Assembly (NCBI GenBank): GCA_020152595.1
Contig: JAIGNY010001187.1
Coordinates: 687,501-751,500, forward strand
DNA: 64,000 bases
DNA from: Chiridota heheva
Lineage: Eukaryota > Echinodermata > Holothuroidea > Apodida > Chiridotidae
Direction of reading: 5' to 3'
Shown here: positions 51,919-63,263 of the stretch, in pieces
How the letters are laid out: each line of letters begins with the position of its first letter
Numbering within the stretch: the stretch's first letter is position 1
Position numbers and translations under genes: made by a program
Notes under the pieces: generated by a model
The model's database searches: none
What the model was told of the DNA's origin: nothing
What the model saw: the letters and a program-made list of their open reading frames with translations, nothing else

Positions 51919-52004
51919 ACCAAGGTTACATAGTTACCAAGGTTACATAGTTACCAAGGTTACATAGTTACCAAGGTTACATAGTTACCAAGGTTACCAA
52001 GGTT
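51919..52004. repeat. 17-bp minisatellite
   Basis: Five units of accaaggttacatagtt, the last ones shortened to accaaggtt. It directly adjoins the 41-bp array and shares the ccaagg word, suggesting one grew from the edge of the other. Confidence 0.9.
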
Positions 52005-53494
52005 GCCAAGATGCTATGAGAGATCGAAGCAGCGATTTCTACCTTGCCAAGATGTTAGGAGAGATCAAACCAGGGACTTCTATCTTACCAAGATGCTATG
52101 AGAGATCAAACCAGGGACTTCTACCTTGCCAAGATGCTATGAGAGATCAAACCAGGGACCTCTACCTTGCCAAGATGCTATGAGAGATCAAACCAGGGAC
52201 CTCTACCTTGCCAAGATGCTATGAGAGATCAAACCAAGGACATTTACCTTGCCAAGATGCTATGAGAGATTAAACCAGGGACTTCTACCTTGCCAAGATG
52301 CTATGAGAGATCAAACCAGGGACCTCTACCTTGCCAAGATGCTATGAGAGATCAAACCAGGGACCTCTACCTTGCCAAGATGCTATGAGAGATCAAACCA
52401 GGGACCTCTACCTTGCCAAGATGCTATGAGAGATCAAACCAGGGACTTCTACCTTGCCAAGATGCTATGAGAGATCAAACCAGGGACTTCTACCTTGCCA
52501 AGATGCTATGAGAGATCAAACCAGGGACTTCTACCTTGCCAAAATGATATGGGAGATCAAACCAGGGACTTCTACCTTGCCAAGATGCTATGAGAGATCA
52601 AACCAGGGACTTCTACCTTGCCAAGATGCTATGAGAGATCAAACCAAGGACCTCTACCTTGCCAAGATGCTATGAGAGATCAAACCAGGGACTTCTACCT
52701 TGCTAAGATGCTATGAGAGATCAAACCAGGGACTTCTACCTTGCTAAGATGCTATGAGAGATCAAACCAGGGACTTCTACCTTGCTAAGATGCTATGAGA
52801 GATCAAACCAGGGACTTCTACCTTGCCAAGATGCTATGAGAGATCAAACCAGGGACTTCTACCTTGCCAAAATGATATGGGAGATCAAACCAGGGACTTC
52901 TACCTTGCCAAGATGCTATGAGAGATCAAACCAGGGACTTCTACCTTGCTAAGATGCTATGAGAGATCAAACCAGGGACTTCTACCTTGCTAAGATGCTA
53001 TGAGAGATCAAACCAGGGACTTCTACCTTGCCAAAATGATATGGGAGATCAAACCAGGGACTTCTACCTTGCTAAGATGCTATGAGAGATCAAACCAGGG
53101 ACTTCTACCTTGCCAAGATGCTATGAGAGATCAAACCAGGGACTTCTACCTTGCCAAGATGCTATGAGAGATCAAACCAGGGACTTCTACCTTGCCAAGA
53201 TGCTATGAGAGATCAAACCAGGGACTTCTACCTTGCAAGATGCTATGAGAGATCAAACCAGGGACTTCTACCTTGCCAAGATGCTATGAGAGATCAAACC
53301 AGGGACTTCTACCTTGCCAAGATGCTATGAGAGATCAAACCAGGGACTTCTACCTTGCCAAGATGCTATGAGAGATCAAACCAGGGACTTCTACCTTGCC
53401 AAGATGCTATGAGAGATCAAACCAGGGACTTCTACCTTGCCAAGATGCTATGAGAGATCAAACCAGGGACCTTTACCTTGCCAAGATGCTATGA
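52004..53494. repeat. 41-bp minisatellite, about 36 units, intronic
   Basis: Units contain ccaagatgctatgagagatc followed by aaaccagggacttctaccttg. Units marked by aaaatgatatgggag occur at 52539, 52867 and 53031, spaced 8 and 4 units apart. In reverse complement the unit carries cctggtttgatc, close to a Pol III box B, so the array may derive from a SINE head. One ORF (52454-52675) is just the repeat translated. It lies in the 3.5-kb intron between exons 54761-54935 and 51217-51305. Confidence 0.97.
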
Positions 53495-54279
53495 CTGCTA
53501 GACCATAGTCTCATGTAAGGCGGAAAAATGTAATATTTGAAAACCACAAGAGCATTTTCCTTCAACTCAAAACACATTTTTGGGAAAATTTGTAATCACT
53601 GTACACCTTCAATTGCACAAACATCAGAGGTAAATCTACAAACATGTCTTATCATTATATTTACAAGGAAAATGCAATACTTGAAATTCCTAAAGATCTG
53701 GAGAGTAATTTTACTTAAACTCAAACCCGTTTTTAAAAATGTGCACTGAAGTTATATCAAAAATTAAAAATTCATAAGCCCACTTGCGAATAGAATCTCT
53801 AAAACAATCAGAAGTACAAGAAGTTAATCTCCCTTCTGCAATTTAACCTTTACTCACACAATAAAATATTAATCAAGTATTCTACTTTGTTTACACTAAA
53901 TGAAAAGACACAAGAATTTTACTTATGCGTGTAATTTTTGTTTCACTTTCATGACTGTGCTAAGGGAAAGGAAACTTGCTTACTAAGCAAAGTGTGTTCC
54001 CTTTCACTTTAAATCGTTAATTTTGAAACCAACAAATAGATAGAAGTAAAAGAAGATTAGTGCAAAATTTTAAAAATTTGAATATTCGAACCATATCCAA
54101 GTCATTGACTTACACACAATGATATTCTACTCAAAGATTTATAAGTAGGATATTAAGAGTATATACATAAGCAAAAGACTATGCATATTGATTTAGATAG
54201 AGCTGATACCCCGTTGATACACACTATTAGAGCATAGAAAAGTGGATACAAAAAAAAATGATTACCATGCTGGAGAGGA
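53495..54279. other. Intron sequence, nothing recognised
   Basis: AT-rich, with no exon, RNA gene or repeat pair seen. Confidence 0.5.
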
Positions 54280-54330
54280 CACTCAAAGACAGGCATTGTC
54301 TGTGAATGAGACAATGCCTGTCTTTGAGTG
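54280..54330. repeat. Perfect hairpin: 22-bp stem, 7-base loop, intronic
   Basis: cactcaaagacaggcattgt+ct (54280-54301) and its exact complement (54309-54330) flank gtgaatg. There is no mismatch in 22 bp. Flanks pair only weakly, so the stem stops sharply. Arm length is miRNA-like but the stem is too perfect and the loop too short for a typical precursor. A recent snap-back (template-switch) event is the simpler reading. On the minus strand the transcript would fold equally. Confidence 0.95.
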
Positions 54331-54451
54331 CTTAACAAACACATGCAGACATGTAAACACATAGTAACAAAAGGAAGGAGGGAAAAACCAAAACCAAATA
54401 TGTACATAAAAAAATATGAGAAAACATATCTTAGCAATACAGTACATGAAT

Positions 54452-54675
54452 AATGAATACCGAAAGAGCAATATGCAGTGTACACTAGTTTATTTAGTAC
54501 ATAATGAATACTCAGAAGCAGAACATAAATGAAGAAAGAGTGATGTGCAGTTTACACTAGTTTATTTAGTACATCCCCCACCCCCACCATACCCACCCCC
54601 ATCAGACACCTTAGCAGAACATAAATGAAGAAAGAGTGATGTGCATTTTACAATAGTTTATTTTGTAGTACAACC
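54452..54675. repeat. Three direct repeats of about 55-65 bp
   Basis: Segments with gaagaaagagtgatgtgcag or cgaaagagcaatatgcagtg followed by tacactagtttatttagtac occur at about 54459, 54530 and 54625. C-rich filler (cccccacccccaccataccc) separates the second and third. It lies close to exon 54761-54935. Confidence 0.8.
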
Positions 54676-54760
54676 TCCAACTACCACCTATCCAACCCCT
54701 GCACCCTACCCCACACTCACCCCCTCCCCCTCAGCTCCACAGCAGATCAATCTTACTTAC

Positions 54761-54935
54761 TTCATATTCTTGGCTTCCTGAATGAACTCGTCCTCTGACA
54801 TTGTGTTTTCTTTCATCATTTTCACAGCTACAAATTGGTTAGTTTTATTAAGGGTTGCTAGATGTACCACACCAAACTGACCACTTCCAAGCTCTCGGAG
54901 GATGGTCAGTTCATTCCAACCAATTTCATATTTAT
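54761..54935 (-). CDS. TEC: Tec-family kinase, N-lobe exon (Gly-loop, Lys, alpha-C)
   Basis: 175-bp exon, acceptor cttgttcaacag|ATAAAT, donor ATGAA|gtaagt, phase 1 in and phase 2 out. It encodes the start of the kinase: KYEIGWNELTILRELGSGQF, VAVKMMKENTMSEDEF and IQEAKNM. GSGQFG is the ATP-binding Gly loop, the Lys of VAVK the catalytic lysine (BTK Lys430) and the Glu of QEAK the alpha-C Glu (BTK Glu445, 15 residues later as here). The W in EIGW corresponds to the Trp at the linker/N-lobe junction that regulates Tec kinases. Confidence 0.96.
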
Positions 54936-55004
54936 CTGTTGAACAAGAGAAGACAACATCAGTATATCCATGTGGTGAATATCAATGTGTCATAACCTTA
55001 AAGG

Positions 55005-55445
55005 AGAAGAGGTAGCTCAGTTGGCAGAGTGCATAACTGGGATGCTAAAGGTCTTGGGTTTAAAGCTCGTCAGGTCAAACTCGGTTTTTTCCCAGCTATG
55101 CAGACAAATATGCCGAACATCACAGCGGAAGCATTTCATCTACAGCTTCTACTCGTCATTCAGTTCTTGAGAGAAGTGACAATGGTTGAATGATGCAGGG
55201 AATGTCAAGCTGTCGGTCTCGACGGCAGATCATCACCCCTGCCTGGTTCTCTGAACACTATTCGAGAAGAGTAGCCTGAAAATGTGGTGTTTATTCACTT
55301 CCCATACCGTCCCTAGTCAAGTTCAGGGCACTGATCTCGAGCTGATGCTAGAGAACAAATTGACTGCCATGGAGTTGTAAAGTGCATTGAGGCTGTTGGT
55401 ATAATGCGCTATACACAAGTGTGTAATTATTAGTATTATTATTAA
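55005..55445 (+). mobile_element. SINE family 3, copy b, intronic
   Basis: Box A tagctcagttgg, box B gggtttaaagc, body ggttctctgaacactattcg and agaagtgacaatggttgaat, and a tail of attattagtattattatta. Same family as 27785-28225, diverged by about a quarter by eye. It is antisense to the kinase, in the 6.5-kb intron. Confidence 0.88.
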
Positions 55446-55571
55446 AGATTTATAGACAGTTAAGATTTTATATTAACCTGAAACAGCTTTAAATTCTAAA
55501 CAGAATAGTCTTTTTATGTCACAAGCACTTGTGGTTTCCAATTTATGGTGAATAAAAAATTGAAGAATTCT

Positions 55572-56090
55572 TTAAGGAATATTCCCAAATTTTTTGTAAC
55601 CTTTTATAAAAAAGGGAACAATTTTAGAAACAATTTAGTACCAGAAGATATTCAAATTTTAAGGTCACAAAAAATGCCAATGACTTGGAATAGAAAAGCT
55701 TTAGTATGACATCACAGCAACACATTCTCCCACAAAGTTGATGTATTTCATTAAAATCTATTATCCTTTTTCATTAGTACAATCTGCTAGAAAAAAAAAT
55801 GATGAAAGTTAGGTACTTAAATACATTGCCAAATATACCCTACTTTAATAACTTTGGAAAATTGTTTCTAATCATACAGAAACAACCAACTAACGTTCAA
55901 AAAATACATAAACATTTGCAATGGAATTGCCTCTATGACATCATCAAACACAAATTTATCATATTGTACAAAAACTTTAAATGCAATTGGGAAACATTTA
56001 AAAATCCATATCTTCTGAACGGAATATAAGATTAACCTGATTTTTGTACCAAATTGGCTCTAAAAGTATGCTCTTTGAAACGAAAAACAA
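55572..56090 (-). mobile_element. TTAA-family element (subfamily 1), right-truncated
   Basis: TTAAGGAATATTCCC at 55572, then the reverse-complement order of 3668-4362: gacatcacagcaacacattc, gctagaaaaa, aaccaactaacgttc, tttttgtaccaaattggctc. It ends at gtatgctctttgaaac without the terminal repeat, where family B begins. Confidence 0.8.
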
Positions 56091-57130
56091 TGTGTAGAAA
56101 AAATGTGATGTATGAAAGAGAGGAGGGTTCAAAACCTTTACTGTAATACTTGAAATGTCTGTTCTAAATTTCAGTCAATAAAAGTGATCAGATCTGTTTT
56201 CTTCTGCTAAATTTCAATAAAAGGTTCGATGGAGATTCAAAACCTCTTGGCTATATTCAACTGCTCCCATTCAACTAACATTGGTGGAGGATTGTAAAAC
56301 AATAAGTTACCATCAGAAAATTGATAGGTTTTCTTGATGTGATGTCACAAAAGTGTCATAATTTGTTACAATGAGGCCTGAAAATTCAAAATGCTGAAAA
56401 ATGGTCAATGATCAATTTGGATAGTTTATAGCATATTTTCATGGTTTATAGCATATTTTAATGGTTTATAGCCTATTTTAATAGTTTATAGCATATTTTC
56501 ATGGTCTATGGCATATTTATATGGTTTATAGCATATTTTAATGGTTTATAGCCTATTTTCATGGTTTATAGCCTATATTTTAATATTTTGGTTTATAACA
56601 TATTTTCATGGTTTATAGCCTATTTTTAGGGTATATGGCATATTTGTTATGGTTTATAGCATATTTTAATGGTTTACAATATATTTTCATGGTTTATAGC
56701 ATATTTTAATGGTTTATAATATATTTTCGTGGTTTATAGCCTATTTTCATGGTTTATAGCATATTTTAATGGTTTATAGCATATTTTCATGATTTATTAC
56801 ATATTTTAATGGTTTATAGCATATTTTCATGGTTTATAGCATATTTTCATGGTTTAAAGCATATTTTCATGGTTTATAGCATATTTTCATGAGTATTTTC
56901 ATTGTTTATAGCATATTTTCTTCTAATGAAGCTCAAGTTGTTTGTTGCTACCTGTCATAGATCTATAATCTTTCTATCAAAGCTTGGTTTGAACAAATTG
57001 TACAAACGTTTTGAATTATGTACTGTACAACATTTGAGAAATATATATTATGTACATGAACTGTGTACATTTGATGTGCACATATGCTTGAACAGCATCC
57101 AGCTTAGTGAAATATTCCTTTGACTTTTCA
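56090..57130 (+). mobile_element. Family B element, copy B (plus orientation) with minisatellite
   Basis: Left flank gtgatgtatgaaagagagga, gagattcaaaacctcttggc and gtgatgtcacaaaagtg; 20-bp array; right flank aatgaagctcaagttgtttg then tgctacctgtcatagatct. This is the reference copy for the family. It lies in the 6.5-kb intron, opposite in orientation to copy A at 32.6-33.7 kb. Confidence 0.8.
56420..56931. repeat. 20-bp minisatellite, about 25 units (inverted relative to 32.7 kb)
   Basis: Units of atggtttatagcatattttc and atggtttatagcctattttc. Reverse-complemented these are gaaaatatgctataaaccat and gaaaataggctataaaccat, the same units as in 32742-33298. The agc-ata variant dominates here, the agg variant there. 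Confidence 0.97.
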
Positions 57131-57154
57131 TTTTCATATTTATGATAGAGGACT

Positions 57155-58090
57155 TTACAAATTGTAGAGTATTCAAGTACAAATTGTAGAGTATTCAGGT
57201 ACAAATTATAGAGTATTCAGGTTCAAACTGTAAATTATTCAGGTACAAATTGTAGAGTATTCAGGTACAAATTGTAGAGTATTCAGGTACAAATTGTAGA
57301 GTATTCAGGTACAAATTGTAGAGTATTCAAGTACAAATTGTAGAGTATACAGGTACAAATTATAGAGTATTCAGGTACAAATTGTAGAGTATTCAGGTAC
57401 AAATTGTAGAGTATTCAGGTACAAATTGTAGAGTATTCAGGTACAAATTGTAGAGTATTCAGGTACAAATTGTAGAGTATTCAGGTACAAATTGTAGAGT
57501 ATTCAGGTACAAATTGTAGAGTATTCAGGTACAAATTGTAAAGCATTCAGGTACAAATTGTAGAGTATTCAGGTACAAATTGTAAAGCATTCAGGTACAA
57601 ATTGTAGAGTATTCAGGTACAAATTGTAGAGTATTCAGGTACAAATTGTAGAGTATCCAGGTACAAATTGTAAAGTATTCAGGTACAAATTGTAGAGTAT
57701 TCAGGTACAAATTGTAGAGTATTCAGGTACAAAATGTAGAGTATTCAGGTACAAATTGTAGAGTATTCAGGTACAAATTGTAGAGTATTCAGGTACAAAT
57801 TGTAGAGTATTCAGGTACAAATTGTAAAGCATTCAGGTACAAATTGTAGAGTATTCAGGTACAAATTGTAGAGTATTCAGGTACAAATTGTAGAGTATTC
57901 AGGTACAAATTGTAGAGTATTCAGGTACAAATTGTAGAGTATCCAGGTACAAATTGTAAAGTATTCAGGTACAAATTGTAGAGTATTCAGGTACAAATTG
58001 TAGAGTATTCAGGTACAAAATGTAGAGTATTCAGGTACAAATTGTAGAGTATTCAGGTACAAATTGTAGAGTATTCAGGTACAAATTGAA
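57155..58090. repeat. 22-bp minisatellite, about 42 units, with higher-order structure
   Basis: Unit gtacaaattgtagagtattc+ag. Variant units (aaagcattcag, gagtatccag, aaaatgtagag) recur exactly 286 bp apart (57540/57826, 57651/57937, 57731/58017), i.e. a 13-unit block duplicated in tandem. It lies in the 6.5-kb kinase intron, immediately before a LINE remnant. Confidence 0.97.
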
Positions 58091-58159
58091 CAATCATTCA
58101 TGAAAGAAAAGTATATGGAAATAATGTCATAGAATGTCAAAAAATATACTGTCAAAAAA

Positions 58160-58500
58160 CGAAGAAAGAATTAACTCTTTTGAGATGTGGATCTGGAGAA
58201 GGATGTTACAAATAAGTTGGCAGCTAGGAACATAAAACAAATGAATACATTCAGAACCAAGTGAAACACACGAACTTAGGTCAATGACATAACTCATCCA
58301 AAATTGTATTCTCTTGGACACCTTTGCAGAGGAGGTGGTGACAAACTCAAGAAACTTTACATGGAAGGTCGAGTGAAAGGGCGAGGGGCATGAGGGTGAC
58401 CGAAAATATTGAACACTATGGACAGGGTGCTGTGGAAAACGTCAGTCAAATGAGTCACCAAATGGTGCTGCATGGCGTGACGGATCAATGATGAATGACA
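58160..58500 (+). pseudogene. Non-LTR retrotransposon ORF2 C-terminus, decayed
   Basis: In three frames joined by small indels the plus strand shows FEMWIWRRMLQISW (from about 58178), LYSLGHLCRGGGDKLKKLYM then EGRVKGRG, and RVTENIEHYGQGAVENV. These are the successive C-terminal blocks of the reverse-transcriptase protein of many animal LINEs (FEMWxxRRMLxISW, LxFLGHxxR, EGxxxGxRxRGR). Stops and frameshifts show it is dead. It is fragmentary: the RT core is absent. Confidence 0.85.
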
Positions 58501-58571
58501 TATAAGTTATATTAGTCATGACATTTCCTCTCCCAATGTCCATTTTTGTTTAGCAAATTGATTTTTGCCTC

Positions 58572-59490
58572 TTAACCCTTAAATCACCAGCATGTTCAAA
58601 ACGTAACTGCAAGTTTGTTTAACTTTTTTTTCAAAATTAATTTTCACAACTTTCCTTTCATTTTCTATCACTACAAGTTTAGTTTATATGAATGCTAAGA
58701 CAATAAACTTCTTAATAAAAAATTCAAATTAAAGAAAATATCAACATAAATATGTAAATTTCAGGCAAAATTAGGTCAATTTTATGAGCTTGTATTATTT
58801 CTTGTGAATAATGAAAATGGAAGATTTTTTTTCTGAAAGCAAAACTTGCAAAAACAATGAAAATAAACTAAAAATAATCACCCCTGTAATTACTCGCAAA
58901 AACAAAGCTGGGTATCCGGTTCTGTTTTCGAACCCAGGTCTGCTCATGTGAAATCCTGCGCGCATACCGCTACACCACGCTGCCTATCAGTAGATGGGTT
59001 TGTTTTAAAACTTATATTGCGGTGTGGATAAAGAGGGGGTAGTTGCTCTTATTGATTTCAATTGAAAATTTGAGGATTTCCAATTCCAACGTTATATTTT
59101 GCATAGGGCAGTTGTATTGCGATCAGGAACTATGATTTTTGTCAAAAACTTGTCTCAAAAAGGCTAAAAATCATGAAATTTTGCACAAATTTTGCCAAGA
59201 AAAGATATTGATGATAAGAGCAGTCAAAATTCAACCAGAATTGGATGCATTGATATCTTTGCCAGTTTTTCGTAGGTTTTCAAGCAAATGCAAGGTCTGG
59301 AAGTGGGGCAAGTGAGTTTTTGAAAAATTTGACTCTTTACCCATTTTCCCACGAAATTTACTCAAAAATTCTCAATATAACCCTCATCAAAAATGTTAAT
59401 TTATTGAAAGAATTAGAATAGCTCTTTCAAACGATACCAGGATATAACCGTATGTGTATGAATCTATGATTGGTTCTTAACTCCACACAA
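58572..59490. mobile_element. Diverged relative of the 11.1-kb piggyBac-type element
   Basis: TTAACCCTTAAATCACCAG at 58572 corresponds to the right end of 11102-12181 reverse-complemented. Shared blocks include acaactttcctttcattttc, atgctaag, the tRNA-like unit, and near the far end tttaccca and aacgataccagga. The far TIR is lost near 59490. Opposite orientation to the 11.1-kb copy. Confidence 0.75.
58915..58985 (-). pseudogene. tRNA-like sequence, second copy
   Basis: Minus strand: box A TGGTGTAGCGG (58977-58967) is perfect. Box B GGTTCGAAAAC (58934-58924) keeps GGTTCGA. The 32-bp gap is nearly the same as in the 11.7-kb copy, and it lies at the equivalent position and orientation inside the element. 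Stems are poor. The box A is identical to that of SINE family 2. Confidence 0.6.
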
Positions 59491-61468
59491 AAGGAAGTAA
59501 ACATTGTTTAAAGTTAAGCTGTACATTATTATTTCACTTTGAAAAGGAACATGTATTCAACCTACATGACGTCCTGAATTCACATCATGATAGGGTAATG
59601 TGATCAAAGTAACAGTTAAAGAGGAAATCTTGTTTCAAGAATAACTGCTTGACACCTCACAGGTAATTGTACTACAAACTAGTAACATAACTTCTGTGGC
59701 GGTTATTGATTAGCTTATTGGTCTATATTTAGACCAGTCAAAATTGTTCAATTATATTACATACTTCCGTCTCCGTTAACACGATAACTGGAGTTTATTA
59801 TCATCAAATAACAGATATCATAACAAAGTTTGTTTTTGTGTTTTAAAATTTGGATGATTTTAATAGGACAAACTTAAATTCTTGTAATTTGTATATGGTA
59901 TATTGTTGGAAAAGCATTATTCCTTTAATGTTGATAACGAAAGACATCGACGGATGATTTGTCACGAGTGAAATGCTTCGTTCATTCATAAATGTCATCA
60001 AATTAAGTCTTCAATATAATCCATCATTCCTAAATATTTCCATTGCTAAAGGCCTGGCTTTAATCCTTGTTTATTTTTATTTCTGTTTTATATTTGCAGC
60101 TAAAAATCTTTTCCTCTTTTGTTTTCAGTGCTTATCTATTTGAGTTGATTGAATATGAGTTGTTCATAGCAAAGTTTTCTTTATTCTCATCTTTTGCACA
60201 TTGTGAACAAATTTCATATTCTGATATTTTTGCTTGCAAGATTTGTATTATGTAAAATAACTAAGTAAAATAAATACCCAATCGGAGGATCACATCTAAG
60301 CCTTCTGGTTATTATTATTTTTGTTGCCGAAAACAAGGAAAATAAAAGGTTTGACTTTTTGTTAAAATAAAATCTTAAATATTTGAGCAACAGCAAGCAT
60401 AAACTATGTTGATTAATTCCTTAAGTTCAAATATTATTTGATCATTTAAATTGCATTATTTCTCAAGGCAGAGGGTAATGACATCTAAATGAGGGAGTCT
60501 TGTCTCACAAAAATTAACCTTTCTGGGTTTAATGATTGACAGCTTGTTTTAACCAATCACTGCAAGAATCTGTGTAACTAAGTGGGGGCAAATCCTATGC
60601 GGTACTGGTACAGTACAGCTAGCTAACAGTCGCGCCCATGTAGTCAATGCAACTTACTGTACAAAACAAATTTTGTGCACACACAGACTGAGTGACGGCA
60701 AAATGGTGGACAAAAATTGCGCTGACAGGCATTGTAAATCTGATTGCTGTTATCCAGAACAGTTAGCAAACTGAATTTTGTTTATCCTATTTGCTAAAAA
60801 CTTAAAAATCCGGAAAAGTGCCATAAATGAATCCAGGCTTGCGGCAGACCTCCGAACATCTAAATGTCAACGCATTGGTAATGCACGATTACAGATTTGA
60901 GGTTTGATTGCCCCACATAGTTACCGTATTGCTATGGCCTATTTGGAAACTTGGAAAGGTTAATTGCATGACCCCCCATCGGTAATTCTGTTACACACTA
61001 GTGACATCACTTCCACTTCCATCACTTCCACTGAACTGAGCTTCCACTGGGCTTGTCAGTATGTGTGCAAATTATTTAGACCAATCAAAAGCGTTCAATT
61101 GTATTGTATTTTTCTGTCTACATTAGCATGATAACTGGCTTTTGATTTGGAACTAAATCTGGTTCCTACCTAACTTTTCAAGTTTTATCTTTAAAGGGTA
61201 TAATGCAACAAACCTATATTAGGTGACAAATCTGCCAAAACGCTACCACAAAAATTATTTTATACATCAATTTAATTTTTTATTTTTTTAATACTTTTAT
61301 ATTTCACAAAAAAAAAGAAAAAGAAGAACATATCTTGCATATCTTGCCAATGATATGCAAAATAAACTGTATCATGCCAATGATATGTTTAAATGTAAAA
61401 ATTTACTCAGGGAACCAGTATAATTTTGACGACAATAAACAATTATGATTTTGAATTGACACACTTAC
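59491..61468. other. Intron sequence with a diverged repeat pair
   Basis: 59690-59800 and 61010-61160 share actagt.acat.acttc, then tttagaccaatcaaaagcgt / tttagaccagtcaaaattgt, ttcaattgtatt and cgataactgg/catgataactgg: two copies of an unnamed repeat. 60580-60760 is somewhat GC-richer (agtcgcgcccatgtag) but has no exon I can support. Confidence 0.5.
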
Positions 61469-61534
61469 CTGACCCTAATCCAGCTGTCGTTGGTGGTAAG
61501 TAACCAGGTGGATTTTTCAGTCTTGTAACTAAGC
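61469..61534 (-). CDS. TEC: Tec-family kinase, SH2 end and SH2-kinase linker exon
   Basis: 66-bp exon, acceptor tttataacag|GCTTAG, donor GGGTCAG|gtaagt, phase 1 on both sides. It encodes LVTRLKNPPGY and LPPTTAGLGS. LVTRL is the last SH2 strand in Tec kinases, and TTAGLGS is the linker motif before the kinase (BTK STAGLGY). The symmetrical phase means skipping this exon would keep frame between the SH2 and kinase exons. Confidence 0.95.
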
Positions 61535-61924
61535 CTGTTATAAAATGAAACAAGGAAATAAAATAGGCATATCGGCAGATAGGCGAAAAAATTGCTGGTG
61601 CCACAAATATTTTTGAAAATTTGGTCATGAACAGGTTTTAATGCTATGCAGAGGGTTTAATCTCATCTAGTATCTTACACTGTTCGGAGGCTAAATTGTA
61701 CCCAACCCTTTGGACCCCTGGCTACACTTATTTTTCTTTCTATTTGCGGTAAACTAAGTATGTCATCTTATAAATGGATTGAACTTGACTATGACCCTTT
61801 GTTTTAATCAAAAATTGTTTTATTTAACATAAACTAGAAATGTGAAGTTAGTAAGTCTCGCCTTCCATATATTTTTGATTTTCTTATTTCATGATTAGTA
61901 ACAATTTATGTTTTTACAAGTAAC

Positions 61925-63115
61925 ATAGATTAGAAAATAAGTGTACCCACACCACTTTAATTTAATAGATATCATAGATACAAATATTTTATTGTGATGA
62001 AAATAAGCTAATTAGTATGCACACACATCCCCAAATCATCTCAACTGAACAGTACCAATGCCCTCTACCACTGTACCTAGTTAGTATCTCAGGTTAAATA
62101 TTTTGTATGAAAGTCTATTCTAATGCAAATAACCTAATTAATATGCACACTACACCTCACCATTAAGTGTACACCATGCTCTTCACATATATGATCATTT
62201 GTGTGAGCAAAGTCCCCATACCCATTTCAATTTAAGAGATATCATAGATAAAATTTTCATTGTTATGCAAATAAGCTTATTAGTATGCACACACAACCCC
62301 CAATCATGCTCAACTGAGCAGTGCCAATGCCATCTACCATTGTACCAAGTACCAAGTTATTATCTCAGGTTAAATATTTTGTACAAAAGTCTATTCTTAT
62401 GCAAATAACCTAATTAATATGCACATTACACTTCACCATTAAGTGTAGACAATACTCTTCACATATATGATCATTTGTGTAAACAAAATCCCCATACCCA
62501 CTCCCCATACCCACATTAAATTCAGAGATATAATAGATACAAATATTTTCATTGTTATGCTAATAAGCTAATTAGTATGAATACACAACAACCAATTATG
62601 ATCATTTGAACAGTACACATGTCCTCTATTCCTGTAGCAAGTTACATGAAAGTGCACCATTCATAACTTAAATTATGAGTTCATGTTAAACATTTTGTAT
62701 GAAAGTCAATTGTTATGCAAATAACCTAATTAATATGCACATTATACCTCACTATTAAATGTAGACAATGCTCTTCACATATATGATCATTTCTGTCAAC
62801 AAAATCCCCACACTCACTTTAATTTCAGAGATATCATAGATACAAATATTTTTATTGTTATACTAATAAGCTAATTAGTATGCATACACAACCTCCCAAT
62901 CATGCTCAATTGAACAGTACCAATGTTCTCTACCCCTGTGCTAAGTTACATGAATGTGCACCATTCATAATAAGTTATGATCTCAGGTTAAACAGTGAAG
63001 TCTTTGTTTTGCAAATAACTAATTAAAAACACCTCACCAATAAGTGTAGACATTGCTCTTCACATATACGGTCCATTGTGCAAACAAAATCCTCACATCC
63101 ACTTTAAATTCATGA
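61925..63115. repeat. Tandem array of four about 290-bp units, octamer-bearing
   Basis: The anchor cttcacatatatgatcattt recurs at 62181, 62457, 62773 and (varied) 63058, giving periods of about 276, 315 and 286 bp. Units contain gagatatcatagatacaaat, aataagctaattagtatgca and aataacctaattaatatgca. Exact ATGCAAAT lies at 62123, 62265, 62399 and 62715. It fills most of the 1.7-kb intron between the last two SH2 exons. Units are diverged from each other by about a tenth to a fifth by eye. Confidence 0.92.
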
Positions 63116-63263
63116 CTTAAGTTATGAGCTCATGTTAAACGTTTGTGGACGCCGACGCCAACGACAGGATGATTTCTATGTCTCTTCATCCTGCTTTGCA
63201 GGAGAGATAAAAAAAGTGGATGACAAAATATAATAAGAAGTAAACATGGAAAGGTTACCATAC

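Noticed and set aside
52454..52675. 73-codon ORF with internal repeats
   Set aside because: Translation of the 41-bp minisatellite; 3 x 41 bp gives a periodic peptide.
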